Origin: Trypanosoma brucei gambiense DAL972
Lineage: Eukaryota > Euglenozoa > Kinetoplastea > Trypanosomatida > Trypanosomatidae
Direction of reading: 5' to 3'
DNA: 64,000 nucleotides
NCBI RefSeq assembly: GCF_000210295.1
Contig: NC_026741.1
Span: 744,001-808,000 of the forward strand
In this document: one piece after another, positions 40,501 through 49,566 of the stretch
Layout of the letters: each line of letters begins with the position of its first letter
Numbering within the stretch: position 1 is the first letter of the stretch
Translations under genes and position numbers: made by a program
The notes under the pieces: generated by a model
Databases searched by the model: none
Told to the model about the DNA's origin: nothing
Seen by the model: the letters and a program-made list of their open reading frames with translations, nothing else

Positions 40501-43500
40501 ACTACAGTTGCACCGAGGAGGGCTTCCGCAGGGTCCTGCAGGAACAGGCAAGACGGAAACTGTGAAGGATCTTGGCAAAGCTATCGGCAAGTACGTCATG
40601 GTGTTCAACTGCTCTGATGGTCTAGATTACAAATCTGTTGGTCGGATGCTCAGTGGTATTGCGCAAACGGGTTCGTGGTCGTGCTTTGATGAGTTTAACC
40701 GTATTGAGGTGGAGGTGCTTTCTGTTGTGGCGCAGCAGATTCTGTCAATCCTCACAGCCGTTTCCGAGCGCAAAGATCATTTCCTCTTCGAAGGTTCAGA
40801 CATTCCACTCAACATGAACTGCGGTCTTTTCGTCACAATGAATCCGGGTTATGCGGGGCGGTCGGAACTCCCTGATAACCTTAAGGCGCTACTTCGTCCC
40901 ATTTCCATGATGGTACCAGATTTCGCACTTATTTGCGAAATTACTTTGTTGTCAGAAGGCTTTGAGGAGTCAGAAACTTTATCGAAAAAGGTTTCGATTT
41001 TGTATGAGCTCATGGAAAAGCAGCTCTCAAAGCAGGATCACTACGATTTCTCCCTCCGTAACATCAAGGCGGTGTTGGTTCAGGCAGGTAACCTGAAGCG
41101 TGAGGGATTCCCGGGGACGGAGTCTCAATTGTGCCTCAAGGCAATGAACGATATGAACCTTCCCAAATTTGTAAAGGATGACGTGCCGCTGTTTGTTGGA
41201 ATGCTGAATGACCTTTTCCCTGGTGTTGAACCCGGTGATAGTGGACTGGGTGCTCTCCAGGAAGCCGCTGAGAAAGAATTGGATGCAGAGGGACTTGAGG
41301 TTAACGCGCATATTGTGGTAAAGACGCTGCAGTTGTGGGACACCCTTCGTACCCGCCATGGTGTGATGGTTGTTGGGCAAACGGGATCGGGTAAGACGGT
41401 GACCTGGCGTAACCTTAGCGGTGCTCTACGGCTTCTGAAGGAGCAGAATCTGGAACCTGGGCTGTACGAGCCTGTTAGGGTGTCATTACTGAATCCCAAG
41501 TCTGTCACCATGGATGAGCTATACGGCAGTTACAACCAAGCTACACGTGAATGGAAGGACGGAATTCTTTCGGACCTCATGCGGCAGATTTGCCGTGACA
41601 TAACCGACACGGCATATAAGTGGATGTTATTCGATGGTCCGGTTGATACATTGTGGATAGAGTCCATGAACACTGTTTTGGACGATAACAAGATGCTCAC
41701 ACTTAACTCGGGTGAACGTATTACCCTTAACTCAACCGTCCGAATGATGTTTGAGGTTCAGGATTTATCGCAGGCCTCGCCCGCAACCGTTTCTCGTTGT
41801 GGTATGGTTTACTTTAACGTTGAGGACCTCGGGTGGATGCCGTTCTTTAAGACGTGGTTGAAGTCACGTTGGAAGTTTGAAATCACGATGGGCGCGCCGA
41901 GGCCCGACGATACTATCAGCGAACTGCAGGAGTATGTGAAGAACACAGTTACGCGCGTTCTGGAGTACAGAGCCCATGAGTGTGTTGAGTTGGTTCCAAC
42001 TACCACCTTAAACGTCGTCCGGTCTTTCACGCGTATGTTAGACGCGCTTGCGAGCGTGGATGCCGAACCGTTTGTTCCTGAAGCCGCGCACTACGCTACT
42101 TCTCACGCAGGTGAAAACTATCTTCCCCAGTTGCGGATTCTTGCGACGTTCTGCCTCATGTGGTCAGCTGGTGGTTCCCTCACGACAGAATCCAGACAGA
42201 AGCTTGATGCCTTCATTCGTGAACTGGACTCCTCCTTCCCGTCCACAGAGACTATTTTTGAGTACTTCCCCGACCTGGGTGGCCTGCAGTGGAAGAATTG
42301 GAATGAACACGTGGACCTTCAGAAAACGTATATGCCAGCCACCGGCACCCCATACCACAAGTTAATTGTCCCTACTGTGGATACTGTGCGTTACGAGTAT
42401 ATTGTAAGTCAGCTTGTACGCAGCCAAGTGCAGTTGGTGCTTGTTGGGACAACTGGTACTGGAAAGTCTCTCATCGCAAGGCAGGTGCTGGCTAACCTTA
42501 GTAACGATGTGTATGTCACGACCCAGCTGAACTTCTCTGCACAGACGACAGCAGGTAACGTTCAAGACATTATTGAAGGACGCATGGAACACAAATCAAA
42601 GAAAGTTTGCTGTCCACCGGGTGGTCGCCGTATGATTTGCCTTGTAGAAGACTTGAACATGCCGGCCAAGGAAAAGTTCGGTGCTCAGCCACCACTGGAG
42701 TTGTTACGTCAATGGTTAGACAATGGTTACTGGTACGACAGGAACACACGAGGAAGGCGGACCGTCAACGACCTCCAGCTGCTTTGCTGTATGACGTATG
42801 GCCGGCCAGACATCACGCCGCGGCTAATGAGTAAACTCAATGTGTTCAACATTACGTTTCCTTCAGAATCCGTCATCACGAAGATTTTCACTTCGATTCT
42901 TATGTACCGCTTGGAGCCGTATCCTGAGCTGCATAAGCTCGTGAACTCTGTTGTGAAGGCAACTCTTCAGACCTATCAGAAGGTGTCAGCGGATTTGTTG
43001 CCAACTCCGAGTAAGTCGCATTATTTGTTCAACCTTCGTGATCTCAGTAAAGTCTTCCAAGGCATCTACGGTTGCCACATGGAATACCTTCAATGTAAGG
43101 AGCATATGGTGGCATTGTGGGCCCACGAATGTTTCCGTGTGTTCTCCGATAGAATGAATGATCCAAATGACAAGGCGTGGTTCAAGAACCTCATTTGCGA
43201 GAAGTTGGCAGATATCTTCCAAACTAAGTGGAACAACATCATTCGTGCACGTTCGCGCGACTCCCGCAACCAGGCAGTGGACGAGAAGGAGAACCCTCTG
43301 TTTGTTGACTTCTGGGATGGCGAGTATGACGAGATGGCAAAGTACCGCCTTGTCCCCTCATTAGAAGCCCTCCGCGACAAGGTGGAGGAATACCTCGATG
43401 CCTATAATAGTGAGCCCGGTGCGCGGCAGATGAATCTCGTCTTTTTCACGGACGCCCTTGAACATCTTTGCCGCATCCACCGTATCGTACGTCAGCCGCG

Positions 43501-46500
43501 AGGTAATGCACTTCTAGTGGGGCTCGGCGGTAGCGGCAGATATTCGCTTACGCGACTCGCCACGTACCTCGCGGGGTACTCGATATTCTCCATTGAGACT
43601 CACAAGAAGTATGACTTGGATCGCTTCCACGAGGACCTTCGCTCGCTTTACAAGGGATGTGGGCTGAAGGGTCAGCAGAGGGTCTTTTACTTCTCCGACA
43701 ATCAGATCATGCAACCGGCATTCTTGGAGGACCTCAACAACATGCTCTCGACGGGTGAAGTGCCAAATCTGTTTCCTAAGGACGAGTTGCAGAATATTCG
43801 TGACACAGTATGCAAGCAGGCGATCGCGAGTGGGTACCGTGACACACCAGACGAGATGTACAACTTCTTCATCGACCGAGCGCGGACGAACCTTCATCTC
43901 GTGGTAGCTATGTCCCCCGCTCACAAACTGTTCCGCGCGCGCCTGCGCCAATTCCCCGCGCTGGTGTCATGCACGTCGATCGACTGGTTTGTGGAATGGC
44001 CCAGTGAAGCGCTTCGTGAGGTCGGCTTACGTTACCTTCAGGAAACGCGTGAAAATAAGGAGGATGACGAACACCTTGGCATCATTTCAGACTTCTTCGT
44101 TTATATGCACTACACAACCAGCACACTTTCGCGGGAGATGTTGGAGCAGGTACACAGGTACAACTACGTAACGCCCTCTTCTTACCTTGACATGGTGCGT
44201 GGGTTCCGCAGAATGCTAACACAGAAGCGGGACGAAATAATTGAGCAACGTGATAAGCTGGCGAATGGTATGGCAAAGCTCGAGGAAACCAAGCTGGCGG
44301 TGAGCAAAATGACTGAGGAGCTCAAAGTGCAGGATGCCAAATTGCAGGAAAAAACGGAGGAGGTAAACCGTGCGACGGAGAGTATCAAGGTACAGCAACA
44401 GAACGCGGAGGAACAGCAGAGTTTGCTCGCATCAGAGAAGGTAAAGATAGAACAAACGAAACGATCTGCGTTGGCTGACCAGGCGGAGGCTCAGGCGGAT
44501 CTGGATCGTGCTATGCCCACACTATTGGAGGCGCAGAATGCCCTTGACAAACTCGAGAAGAACGATATTAACGAAATAAAGTCGTACAAAACGCCCGCCG
44601 CGATGATTCGGACAGTGATGTACGCCGTGCAGACGACACTGCGACGGAAGCTAGAGTGGGACGAGGCCAAAAAGTCGCTAAGTGAGCCTAAGTTCATTGA
44701 TATGCTGAAGCACTATCACGAGAACAATGATATGACGGACCAGCGCCTTCTGGATAAAATTGAAAAGTATGTTAAACGTCCGGATTTTACTCCCGCTGCA
44801 GCAAGTGCTGTGTCTAAGGCTGCTGGTGGTCTTTGCCAGTGGGTGATAGCAATTCATAAGTATGGTAACATTTATAAGGAGGTGCATCCCAAGATTGTCA
44901 AAAACGAAAATGCGCAGCAGAAAGTCCGGGCCCAGGAGGAGATGCTTCGGCAGAAGGAGGAAAAGTTACAAAGGATTATGAGTGAAGTTAAACAACTAGA
45001 GCTTGCTCTGCAGCAAAATGTAGATGAGAAGATGCGCCTGATGCAGGAGGCGAAGGAGACGCAGATGAAGCTCGACCGAGCACGTATTATTGTTGATGGT
45101 TTGGAAGGTGAACAGGACCGGTGGATTGAGTCAATTGCCCGTTACGAGGCTGCTCTCGGCACGCTCGTTGGGGATGCCCTGCTTGTTTGTGGTTTCTTGT
45201 GCTACGCTGGTGCTTTTACTGCGGACTATCGGCAAAAACTGTGGTTAAATTGGATTAAGGAGATTAAGCGGCTGCAAATTGCAATATCGAAAAATTTCGA
45301 CTTCGTGGAATTTCTTGCCGATCCAACTGAAGTGCGTGACTGGCAGCAGGCTGGTCTTCCTGGCGACGACTTCAGCAAGGAGAACGGTGCGGTGGTGATG
45401 CGAGGAACCCGGTGGCCTCTTATGATTGATCCACAGTTGCAGGCGATTAAGTGGATCAAGCGAATGGAAAAAGATAAGGGTCTCAAGGTTATTGATCAGA
45501 AGCAGCCGGACTTTCACAAGACGGTGGAGTACGCCGTCCAATTCGGTTGCCCATTACTTCTGCAGGATATTCTTGAGGAAATCGATCCTCTGCTTGACTC
45601 AGTGCTTTCCAAGGCGATCGTGCGCAAGGGGGCGAAGCCTATTTTGAAGATTGGTGACAACTACGTGGAATACAACGACAACTTCAAGTTTTACATAACG
45701 ACACGCCTGCCGAACCCTCACTATACGCCCGAGATATGCAGCAAGGTCTGCTTGCTCAACTTTGCTGTACGAGAAACTGGCTTGGAGGAGCAGCTGCTTA
45801 AGATTGTGGTAGAGAAGGAGAAGCCTGAACTGGAGCAAGACAACGAGCAGTTGATTCTCGACACCGCCGAAGCGAGGAAGGAGACAAAACGTCTGGAGGA
45901 TGAAATTCTCAACCTGCTCTCTACTTCACAGGTGTCGTTGTTGGAAAATAAGAAGCTAGTGGATACTTTGCAGTCGGCGCGTGTTATTGCAGCGAACATT
46001 AAACAACAGTTAAAGGAGGCGGAAATTACCGCGGAGAAGATCCACAGTGCCCGCGAGCAGTACCGTGAATGTGCCCGCCGCGCCTCTATTCTGTTCTTTG
46101 CGCTTGCTGATCTGGGGTCTATCGATGCCATGTACCAGTTCGCTCTTGATTCGTATATCGTTTTGTTCCAGGGCAGCATTCAACGGTCCGCGCAAAAGAT
46201 CGCCACCCACACCCTAGAAGAGCGTGTGCGAACGCTCAATGATTGGCACACCAGCGCCGTCTACGCGAACACATGCCGAGGGTTGTTTGAGAAACACAAG
46301 CTGCTCTTCACGTTTCACATGACGATCCGTATCTTGCAGGCTGAAGGTCTGGTGAATATTGAAGAATATGTCTTCTTGATGCGCGGTGGTCAAGTTCTGG
46401 ACAAGCAAGGACGTTTGCCGAACCCTGCACCTTCGTGGCTTTCTGAGCGAGCGTGGAGCCACATCCTTGAGTTGGACAAGTTGACAAACTTCCACGGCGT

Positions 46501-48589
46501 TGCCGCGTCGTTTGAGCAAGCACAGGAGTCGTGGAAGCACTGGTTCTTGCAAGAGAACCCTGAAGACGCTGAGCTTCCAGATGACTGGCAGACACGTACG
46601 GCAGACAATTACATCCAGCGCATGATATTTGTGCGTTGCCTTCGTCCTGATCGGGTTATATTTATGGTGTACGAATTCATCGAGAAGCAACTCGGGCCTC
46701 AGTTCGTGGATCCTCCACCGTTCAATCTCAAGGACACCTTCGAGGAAAGTACCAATGTTGTGCCACTGGTATTTGTACTCTCCCCTGGTGTTGATCCGAC
46801 CACCCAACTGGCGGCACTCGCGCAGCGCGAAGGACGCCCACTGAAAACACTGGCGCTAGGGCAGGGTCAGGGTGAGAATGCTAAGCGCGCTGTTCAGGAA
46901 TGTTCACAGGTAGGCGGCTGGGTGTTCTTGGCGAATTGTCACTTAATGGTGTCCTGGTTGGTAGAATTAGAGAAGATTATTGAGGATCTGGTGGAGCAAC
47001 GACCACATAAAGAATTTCGTCTGTGGCTCAGCTCGGTCCCCACAACACAGTTTCCTATCGGTATCTTGCAGCGAGCGATCAAAATGACTACAGAGCCTCC
47101 CACTGGAATCAAGGCGAATATGTTGCGGCTGTATAACCAGTTTTCCGAGGAGCAGTTCGCGGAGCACACGGGCTCTAATCCACAGATCTACTGCAGTCTT
47201 CTCTTCGCGCTCTGCTTCTTTCACTCTATACTTCTGGAGAGGCGCAAGTTCGGTAACCTTGGGTACAACGTTGTATACGATTTCACCACTTCCGACTTCG
47301 AGGTGTCCGAGAACATTATTGCTCTGTACATTGGCAACATGGCAACTGACCGAGTAGAGGACATACCATTTGTTACTATTCGCTACCTTATAGCGGAAGC
47401 CTCATACGGTGGTCGTGTGACAGATGACTGGGACCGTCGTGTGATCAACACATACATCTCTCAGTTCATGTGCCCAGCAATCCTGACGGAAGAGCGATAT
47501 CCACTTTCGGCTGCCGAGGAGTACTACATTCCCTCAGGGATCAGCACACTTCAGGCCTATAAAGACGAGTGCTCGTTGCTTCCCATCACCGATCCACCAG
47601 AGGCTTTTGGTCAGCATACGAACGCGGATATTGCCAGCCGTGTGGCGGAGTCGACAATGCTTCTTGACAATCTCATCAGTGTTAACAAAACTCTGGCTCG
47701 TGGTGGCGGCTCCTCTGGGGGCGCATCCAAGGGTATGTCAGAGGAAGCACGTTGTTTAGAAATTCTCGCGTCACTGGAGGAACCAAGCAAGACAGCCATA
47801 CCTAATCCCATTGACTACGATGCCGTCTATGAGTCTGTCAAGGAAGACACTAACAACGCGCTGAATACCTGTCTGTTGCAGGAAATTCAGAGGTACAACG
47901 TTCTACTTCGAAAGATAATCGTGCAGAAGAGGGAACTGCGCCGTGCTGTGAAGGGTGAAGTTTTGATGACCGATGAGCTAGAGGCGGTGTTTAATGCCCT
48001 TCTGTTGAGTCGCGTACCGCCGCCGTGGACGAGTGCATACCCAAGCATGAAACCTCTTGCGAGTTGGGCTGTTGATCTTGTGGAACGAATAGAGCAGATG
48101 AAACAATGGGGCCAACGCGTGCCAAACGTGTTCTGGCTCTCTGGCTTCACATATCCCACAGGTTTCTTGAAAGGCCTGCAGCAGCAGCAGGCGCGTCATG
48201 ACCGTATATCCATCGACCAGTACACGTGGGAGTTTGTTGTGCTTCCAAGTGAAGAGCGAACGATTGTCAACCGTGCCAAAAAAGGTGCGTACGTGCGCGG
48301 CATATTCCTTGAGGGTGCAGGCTGGAATGAAGAAATGAACACCCTTTGCGAACCGCGGCCGCTAGAGCTTATAGTGCCTATGCCTATTATCCACTTCAAG
48401 CCGAAAATACGGGACACTAAGCCGCGACCTCCTACTATTTATGAATGCCCACTTTACATGTACCCCTTGCGTACCGGTACGCGTGAACGACCCTCGTTTG
48501 TTGTTGCCGTTGACCTCGAGTCTGGCGAAGCGGTACCTGAGCACTATACAAAACGTGGTACGGCGCTGCTACTGTCTACAGACGAGTAA
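34565..48589 (+). CDS. Axonemal dynein heavy chain, probably inner-arm type
   Basis: At 4674 residues this is a complete dynein motor heavy chain. The N-terminal tail and linker occupy about the first 1950 residues. The six-AAA ring shows P-loops GPAGTGKT at 1990 (AAA1), GQTGSGKT at 2271 (AAA2), GTTGTGKS at 2628 (AAA3) and GLGGSGR at 2986 (AAA4, Lys replaced by Arg as in other dyneins). The AAA1 region also carries CFDEFNRIEVEVLSVVAQQ. Two coiled-coil arms of the stalk (about 3220-3330 and 3445-3515) flank the microtubule-binding domain. The C-terminal domain ends with the typical YECPLYMYPLRTGTRERPSF strand. AAA1 wording (FNCSDGLDYKSVGRMLSGIAQ, LPDNLKALLRPISMMVPD) resembles inner-arm axonemal chains more than outer-arm or cytoplasmic ones. 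It would drive flagellar beating; the exact inner-arm subtype is not assigned. Confidence 0.95.
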   Translation: MTSRVKFEVAEEGVIPECHPECTVWMLQRIQAELQCKDEEFTNKHIRLINDFLVGDEDLHALFCYYSSVLVDVVSEDGEPSSESRSQQEMIAELRIVDGLPAVSRRDTMKGMCLDVVWFARLDPEKLIVPESVDTCIAWGVCRGGNLLEGFLRQLQYSIAPTLLQNRWPDSLEKDVRSALHRFMAAVTENVNRLKGQTVLYVPSDLFSKVDLAEAHQNRELVQGFEAVVIHWTRQIKEVVGDKDAGLTGDGAGPLQEIAYWRSRARDLGNIRTQLNRSDVGGIVQVLKNAKSFYYLEPFLNLRADVEKGTDEAFDSLRFLNTLLEPCTRLSRAGPKEIPSLIPDVLIHAQLILLYSKSYKKDRFFRLLRLISNEIIFRCSQEIDVPAILNGDVERSMVALRHSVAAGNAWIQECHKMLAATRKRFKMERGEKLDVDDSFLNEIDGFVRHRCQNLCEICKAQLQFGFKSVFQDSQISTDRTGGSRHTRGVRNAAAVEKRQIAGGVAAYGAPLEVKDLVKTKGKEKDVFRGQLPIFSGNKGPEIETQLLDIQRAFKAKIDTLRRLDYDILDVKSTRWVDDFRALKSDIDNLSMMLQQIITAAFDSFTTTEMGAEYIEAFFLVAETEELQLQLDRSKDRVFRMVHDKAMVVQGKLQRCFNKPPPIFYLHPPLAGHGMWAENNAHLLQMTTETLNHCYYLRESPESTETIQLVDRLDRSLRDTMRQKFCEWRANLPQNPGEYLERFLISKRPNPRKHSLALYDVNFASELLLLFAEARYWHSLGELLPVHIMDIVSKEERLRIYRESVAQAVRARNSIALSLTREECRLFSVRMNFLESKYMPGMTRLLWNSQGIVEYFVRECRQHVERVQHIVNEFKHGSEYVDHHCKAIADTIVVIFEKKKVYSIESFVEKQEAHRAATLEKLQAIHRRLVDKLFELLSYFRDDYAEDDVVRTEWHRLISKVELKVEEALRTMVKRTLQVVERMLPIEPSEDRLEEKVFKLDVVVTVADDTRPHIEPVPSVRKLSHDVNGVCKAIIGIVKSIPRLEESLQARVAQDQTDDADAGKRQPFQYSSSNTDSLALRGSYFEYMTSEQDAIYSLRHVRESFDAIEEKVRDKLTQTWQLHQSDTTDSLWTTQKQVRRIKQGWKLEDYRIHMDHVSQRREGINKQETFSDVLFLQLDFTKMKESFRKQCQLVITHYHSLLYADAKSEVDAIYKNFVLTIQALTKEPQSLDELGDQIKRCAAATEALPEISAKFGPIADTFALITHDMYNFGSVRPEDVRRCEGLQEKFEVYSEQLVKAQQQLAKYKEQFRHDVETDIRALSSNSYALRQKVAEEGPRSHTLSTEDAFAKLSSLGLRAKELRTMESRLQQGIEIFNLEKPQLDDLVAAEKELEILRKIWNLCDEWRRENSLWRTMYFIKLNSESMLDVCERIRKDTLRLRNELQMTDVWVNLKEEVELMKRLLPIVDDLRTPAIRPRHWEFLKVQLDATFNIDDESFCLNDLMEARVETQAEFVVNLATSAREEMKIETDLERIRTFWEDSELMIEPYQGYHKISGVDDINNALAEHLAQLSSMKMSRFVDSFRPKVIQWEQTLSIATDTIEALLTVQTKWMYLENIFIGSDDIKRKLAAESKKFDGVHSQWLAIITRFINDPNVVRGTRRDGLIDQLQNMNNSLEFIQKSLEGFLEDRRRVFPRFYFLSNDDLLEILGHTKDPSKVQPHLRKCFEGLYQLSLKTVRQRTVADAMLSSDGETVAFTPAVQVGGLPVESWLRRVEVKMREMMQKRINATVDDLQKSVFETKKSISRDSLKAWAERNEGQSIITASCINWTLMTESAITEYGELHSGGLGLQRRKASPLYKVYKRWKGMIKKYCQLVRQPQNRVQRSKLVALITIEVHSRDILRQVLAARVHQDDDFEWSRQLRFYREEDESTDRPQEGHKICLVRQTSATVRYDYEYLGNSGRLVVTGLTDRAYMTLTTALQLHRGGLPQGPAGTGKTETVKDLGKAIGKYVMVFNCSDGLDYKSVGRMLSGIAQTGSWSCFDEFNRIEVEVLSVVAQQILSILTAVSERKDHFLFEGSDIPLNMNCGLFVTMNPGYAGRSELPDNLKALLRPISMMVPDFALICEITLLSEGFEESETLSKKVSILYELMEKQLSKQDHYDFSLRNIKAVLVQAGNLKREGFPGTESQLCLKAMNDMNLPKFVKDDVPLFVGMLNDLFPGVEPGDSGLGALQEAAEKELDAEGLEVNAHIVVKTLQLWDTLRTRHGVMVVGQTGSGKTVTWRNLSGALRLLKEQNLEPGLYEPVRVSLLNPKSVTMDELYGSYNQATREWKDGILSDLMRQICRDITDTAYKWMLFDGPVDTLWIESMNTVLDDNKMLTLNSGERITLNSTVRMMFEVQDLSQASPATVSRCGMVYFNVEDLGWMPFFKTWLKSRWKFEITMGAPRPDDTISELQEYVKNTVTRVLEYRAHECVELVPTTTLNVVRSFTRMLDALASVDAEPFVPEAAHYATSHAGENYLPQLRILATFCLMWSAGGSLTTESRQKLDAFIRELDSSFPSTETIFEYFPDLGGLQWKNWNEHVDLQKTYMPATGTPYHKLIVPTVDTVRYEYIVSQLVRSQVQLVLVGTTGTGKSLIARQVLANLSNDVYVTTQLNFSAQTTAGNVQDIIEGRMEHKSKKVCCPPGGRRMICLVEDLNMPAKEKFGAQPPLELLRQWLDNGYWYDRNTRGRRTVNDLQLLCCMTYGRPDITPRLMSKLNVFNITFPSESVITKIFTSILMYRLEPYPELHKLVNSVVKATLQTYQKVSADLLPTPSKSHYLFNLRDLSKVFQGIYGCHMEYLQCKEHMVALWAHECFRVFSDRMNDPNDKAWFKNLICEKLADIFQTKWNNIIRARSRDSRNQAVDEKENPLFVDFWDGEYDEMAKYRLVPSLEALRDKVEEYLDAYNSEPGARQMNLVFFTDALEHLCRIHRIVRQPRGNALLVGLGGSGRYSLTRLATYLAGYSIFSIETHKKYDLDRFHEDLRSLYKGCGLKGQQRVFYFSDNQIMQPAFLEDLNNMLSTGEVPNLFPKDELQNIRDTVCKQAIASGYRDTPDEMYNFFIDRARTNLHLVVAMSPAHKLFRARLRQFPALVSCTSIDWFVEWPSEALREVGLRYLQETRENKEDDEHLGIISDFFVYMHYTTSTLSREMLEQVHRYNYVTPSSYLDMVRGFRRMLTQKRDEIIEQRDKLANGMAKLEETKLAVSKMTEELKVQDAKLQEKTEEVNRATESIKVQQQNAEEQQSLLASEKVKIEQTKRSALADQAEAQADLDRAMPTLLEAQNALDKLEKNDINEIKSYKTPAAMIRTVMYAVQTTLRRKLEWDEAKKSLSEPKFIDMLKHYHENNDMTDQRLLDKIEKYVKRPDFTPAAASAVSKAAGGLCQWVIAIHKYGNIYKEVHPKIVKNENAQQKVRAQEEMLRQKEEKLQRIMSEVKQLELALQQNVDEKMRLMQEAKETQMKLDRARIIVDGLEGEQDRWIESIARYEAALGTLVGDALLVCGFLCYAGAFTADYRQKLWLNWIKEIKRLQIAISKNFDFVEFLADPTEVRDWQQAGLPGDDFSKENGAVVMRGTRWPLMIDPQLQAIKWIKRMEKDKGLKVIDQKQPDFHKTVEYAVQFGCPLLLQDILEEIDPLLDSVLSKAIVRKGAKPILKIGDNYVEYNDNFKFYITTRLPNPHYTPEICSKVCLLNFAVRETGLEEQLLKIVVEKEKPELEQDNEQLILDTAEARKETKRLEDEILNLLSTSQVSLLENKKLVDTLQSARVIAANIKQQLKEAEITAEKIHSAREQYRECARRASILFFALADLGSIDAMYQFALDSYIVLFQGSIQRSAQKIATHTLEERVRTLNDWHTSAVYANTCRGLFEKHKLLFTFHMTIRILQAEGLVNIEEYVFLMRGGQVLDKQGRLPNPAPSWLSERAWSHILELDKLTNFHGVAASFEQAQESWKHWFLQENPEDAELPDDWQTRTADNYIQRMIFVRCLRPDRVIFMVYEFIEKQLGPQFVDPPPFNLKDTFEESTNVVPLVFVLSPGVDPTTQLAALAQREGRPLKTLALGQGQGENAKRAVQECSQVGGWVFLANCHLMVSWLVELEKIIEDLVEQRPHKEFRLWLSSVPTTQFPIGILQRAIKMTTEPPTGIKANMLRLYNQFSEEQFAEHTGSNPQIYCSLLFALCFFHSILLERRKFGNLGYNVVYDFTTSDFEVSENIIALYIGNMATDRVEDIPFVTIRYLIAEASYGGRVTDDWDRRVINTYISQFMCPAILTEERYPLSAAEEYYIPSGISTLQAYKDECSLLPITDPPEAFGQHTNADIASRVAESTMLLDNLISVNKTLARGGGSSGGASKGMSEEARCLEILASLEEPSKTAIPNPIDYDAVYESVKEDTNNALNTCLLQEIQRYNVLLRKIIVQKRELRRAVKGEVLMTDELEAVFNALLLSRVPPPWTSAYPSMKPLASWAVDLVERIEQMKQWGQRVPNVFWLSGFTYPTGFLKGLQQQQARHDRISIDQYTWEFVVLPSEERTIVNRAKKGAYVRGIFLEGAGWNEEMNTLCEPRPLELIVPMPIIHFKPKIRDTKPRPPTIYECPLYMYPLRTGTRERPSFVVAVDLESGEAVPEHYTKRGTALLLSTDE

Positions 48590-49566
48590 GGTGGGGAGAG
48601 GGGGGGGGGAAACTCTACACATTCCCTTAATCTTGATTTTCTTCGTGTCTCCTATTTACGTATTTGCAGTGTCCACTCAAGTGGATGTTGCCGTGGCCGT
48701 TATTCTGTGAGTTTACTTGTTTTTTTTTTGCTGTTGTTTTCGGTCTTGTGTGTCGCCGTCGTTGTTGTTTTTAAATGATAGACATTTTTTTTTTCTTCTG
48801 TATCTGTATGTCGATGTACGTAACAGCCTCCAACGTTACTTTATTTCGTGTGAGGCCAAGCAATTAGAAGAGAGACGAAGTAAGATGGTGCAAAGGAATT
48901 TGTGGCACTAGGAACAAGAGAGGAAAGAAAGTAGTAAAAAAAAAACACCAATGATAGAGTTGATGTAAATAATAAAGAAAGAGCAAGCTGTGTGTGCAGC
49001 ACCGCAGCAACCATCCCTGTTTTTGTCCTTGTTGCCAAGGACCTTTCTCTTTCCCCTCCCACTGCGTCCAATGTTTACTCACGATAACACTATACAATTA
49101 GATGTGGCATATGTTTTCTGTTACCAAGAGAAGGAAAAAGGCAAAAAAGGGATTCAAACAGTTGGGTCCATGAATCAAAAAGTGGGACAATTTAACCATT
49201 CGCATTTACCTCCCGTGTTTACACCGTTGAATTTTACTCGCGGAGGGGCAGCAGCAGCTGTTGCCTGCGCTCATCGCTATTGTATTGTTGTGCACTCGTG
49301 GGTCTTCTCTTTCGCTCTCATGTTCTTCTTTTTCACTTCCTCCCCTTTTCATCTCAACGCCGGAGCTTCCGCTGTTGGTGGCTGACCATTTTAGGTTTTG
49401 AAACTGTAGGACAAAACCAGTCCCCTTTCATAGCACATATCATTTAGTTATCAACTCCACTTTTGCAGGGGCGTGTGCGTGTGTGTGCGTGTTTGTTTGT
49501 GTAAAGTCACAACTTCGATTGTTTTTTTTTTTTTGTGTGTGTGTGTGCGCCCTCTTTTTTACAAGG
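48590..49566 (+). other. Intergenic spacer, dynein to YceI-like gene
   Basis: The spacer has a G-run at 48600-48610, T-runs near 48720 and 48785, an A-run near 48936, and TG/T runs at 49475-49550. CTTTTGCAG at 49459-49467 is the best acceptor; the 99-base TG/T-rich leader after it has no ATG before 49567. A 131-codon GTG-opened frame at 48990-49385 is not supported as a gene. Confidence 0.45.

Noticed and set aside
48990..49385. 131-codon frame between the dynein and YceI-like genes
   Set aside because: It starts with GTG, its composition follows low-complexity tracts, and no family pattern is seen.
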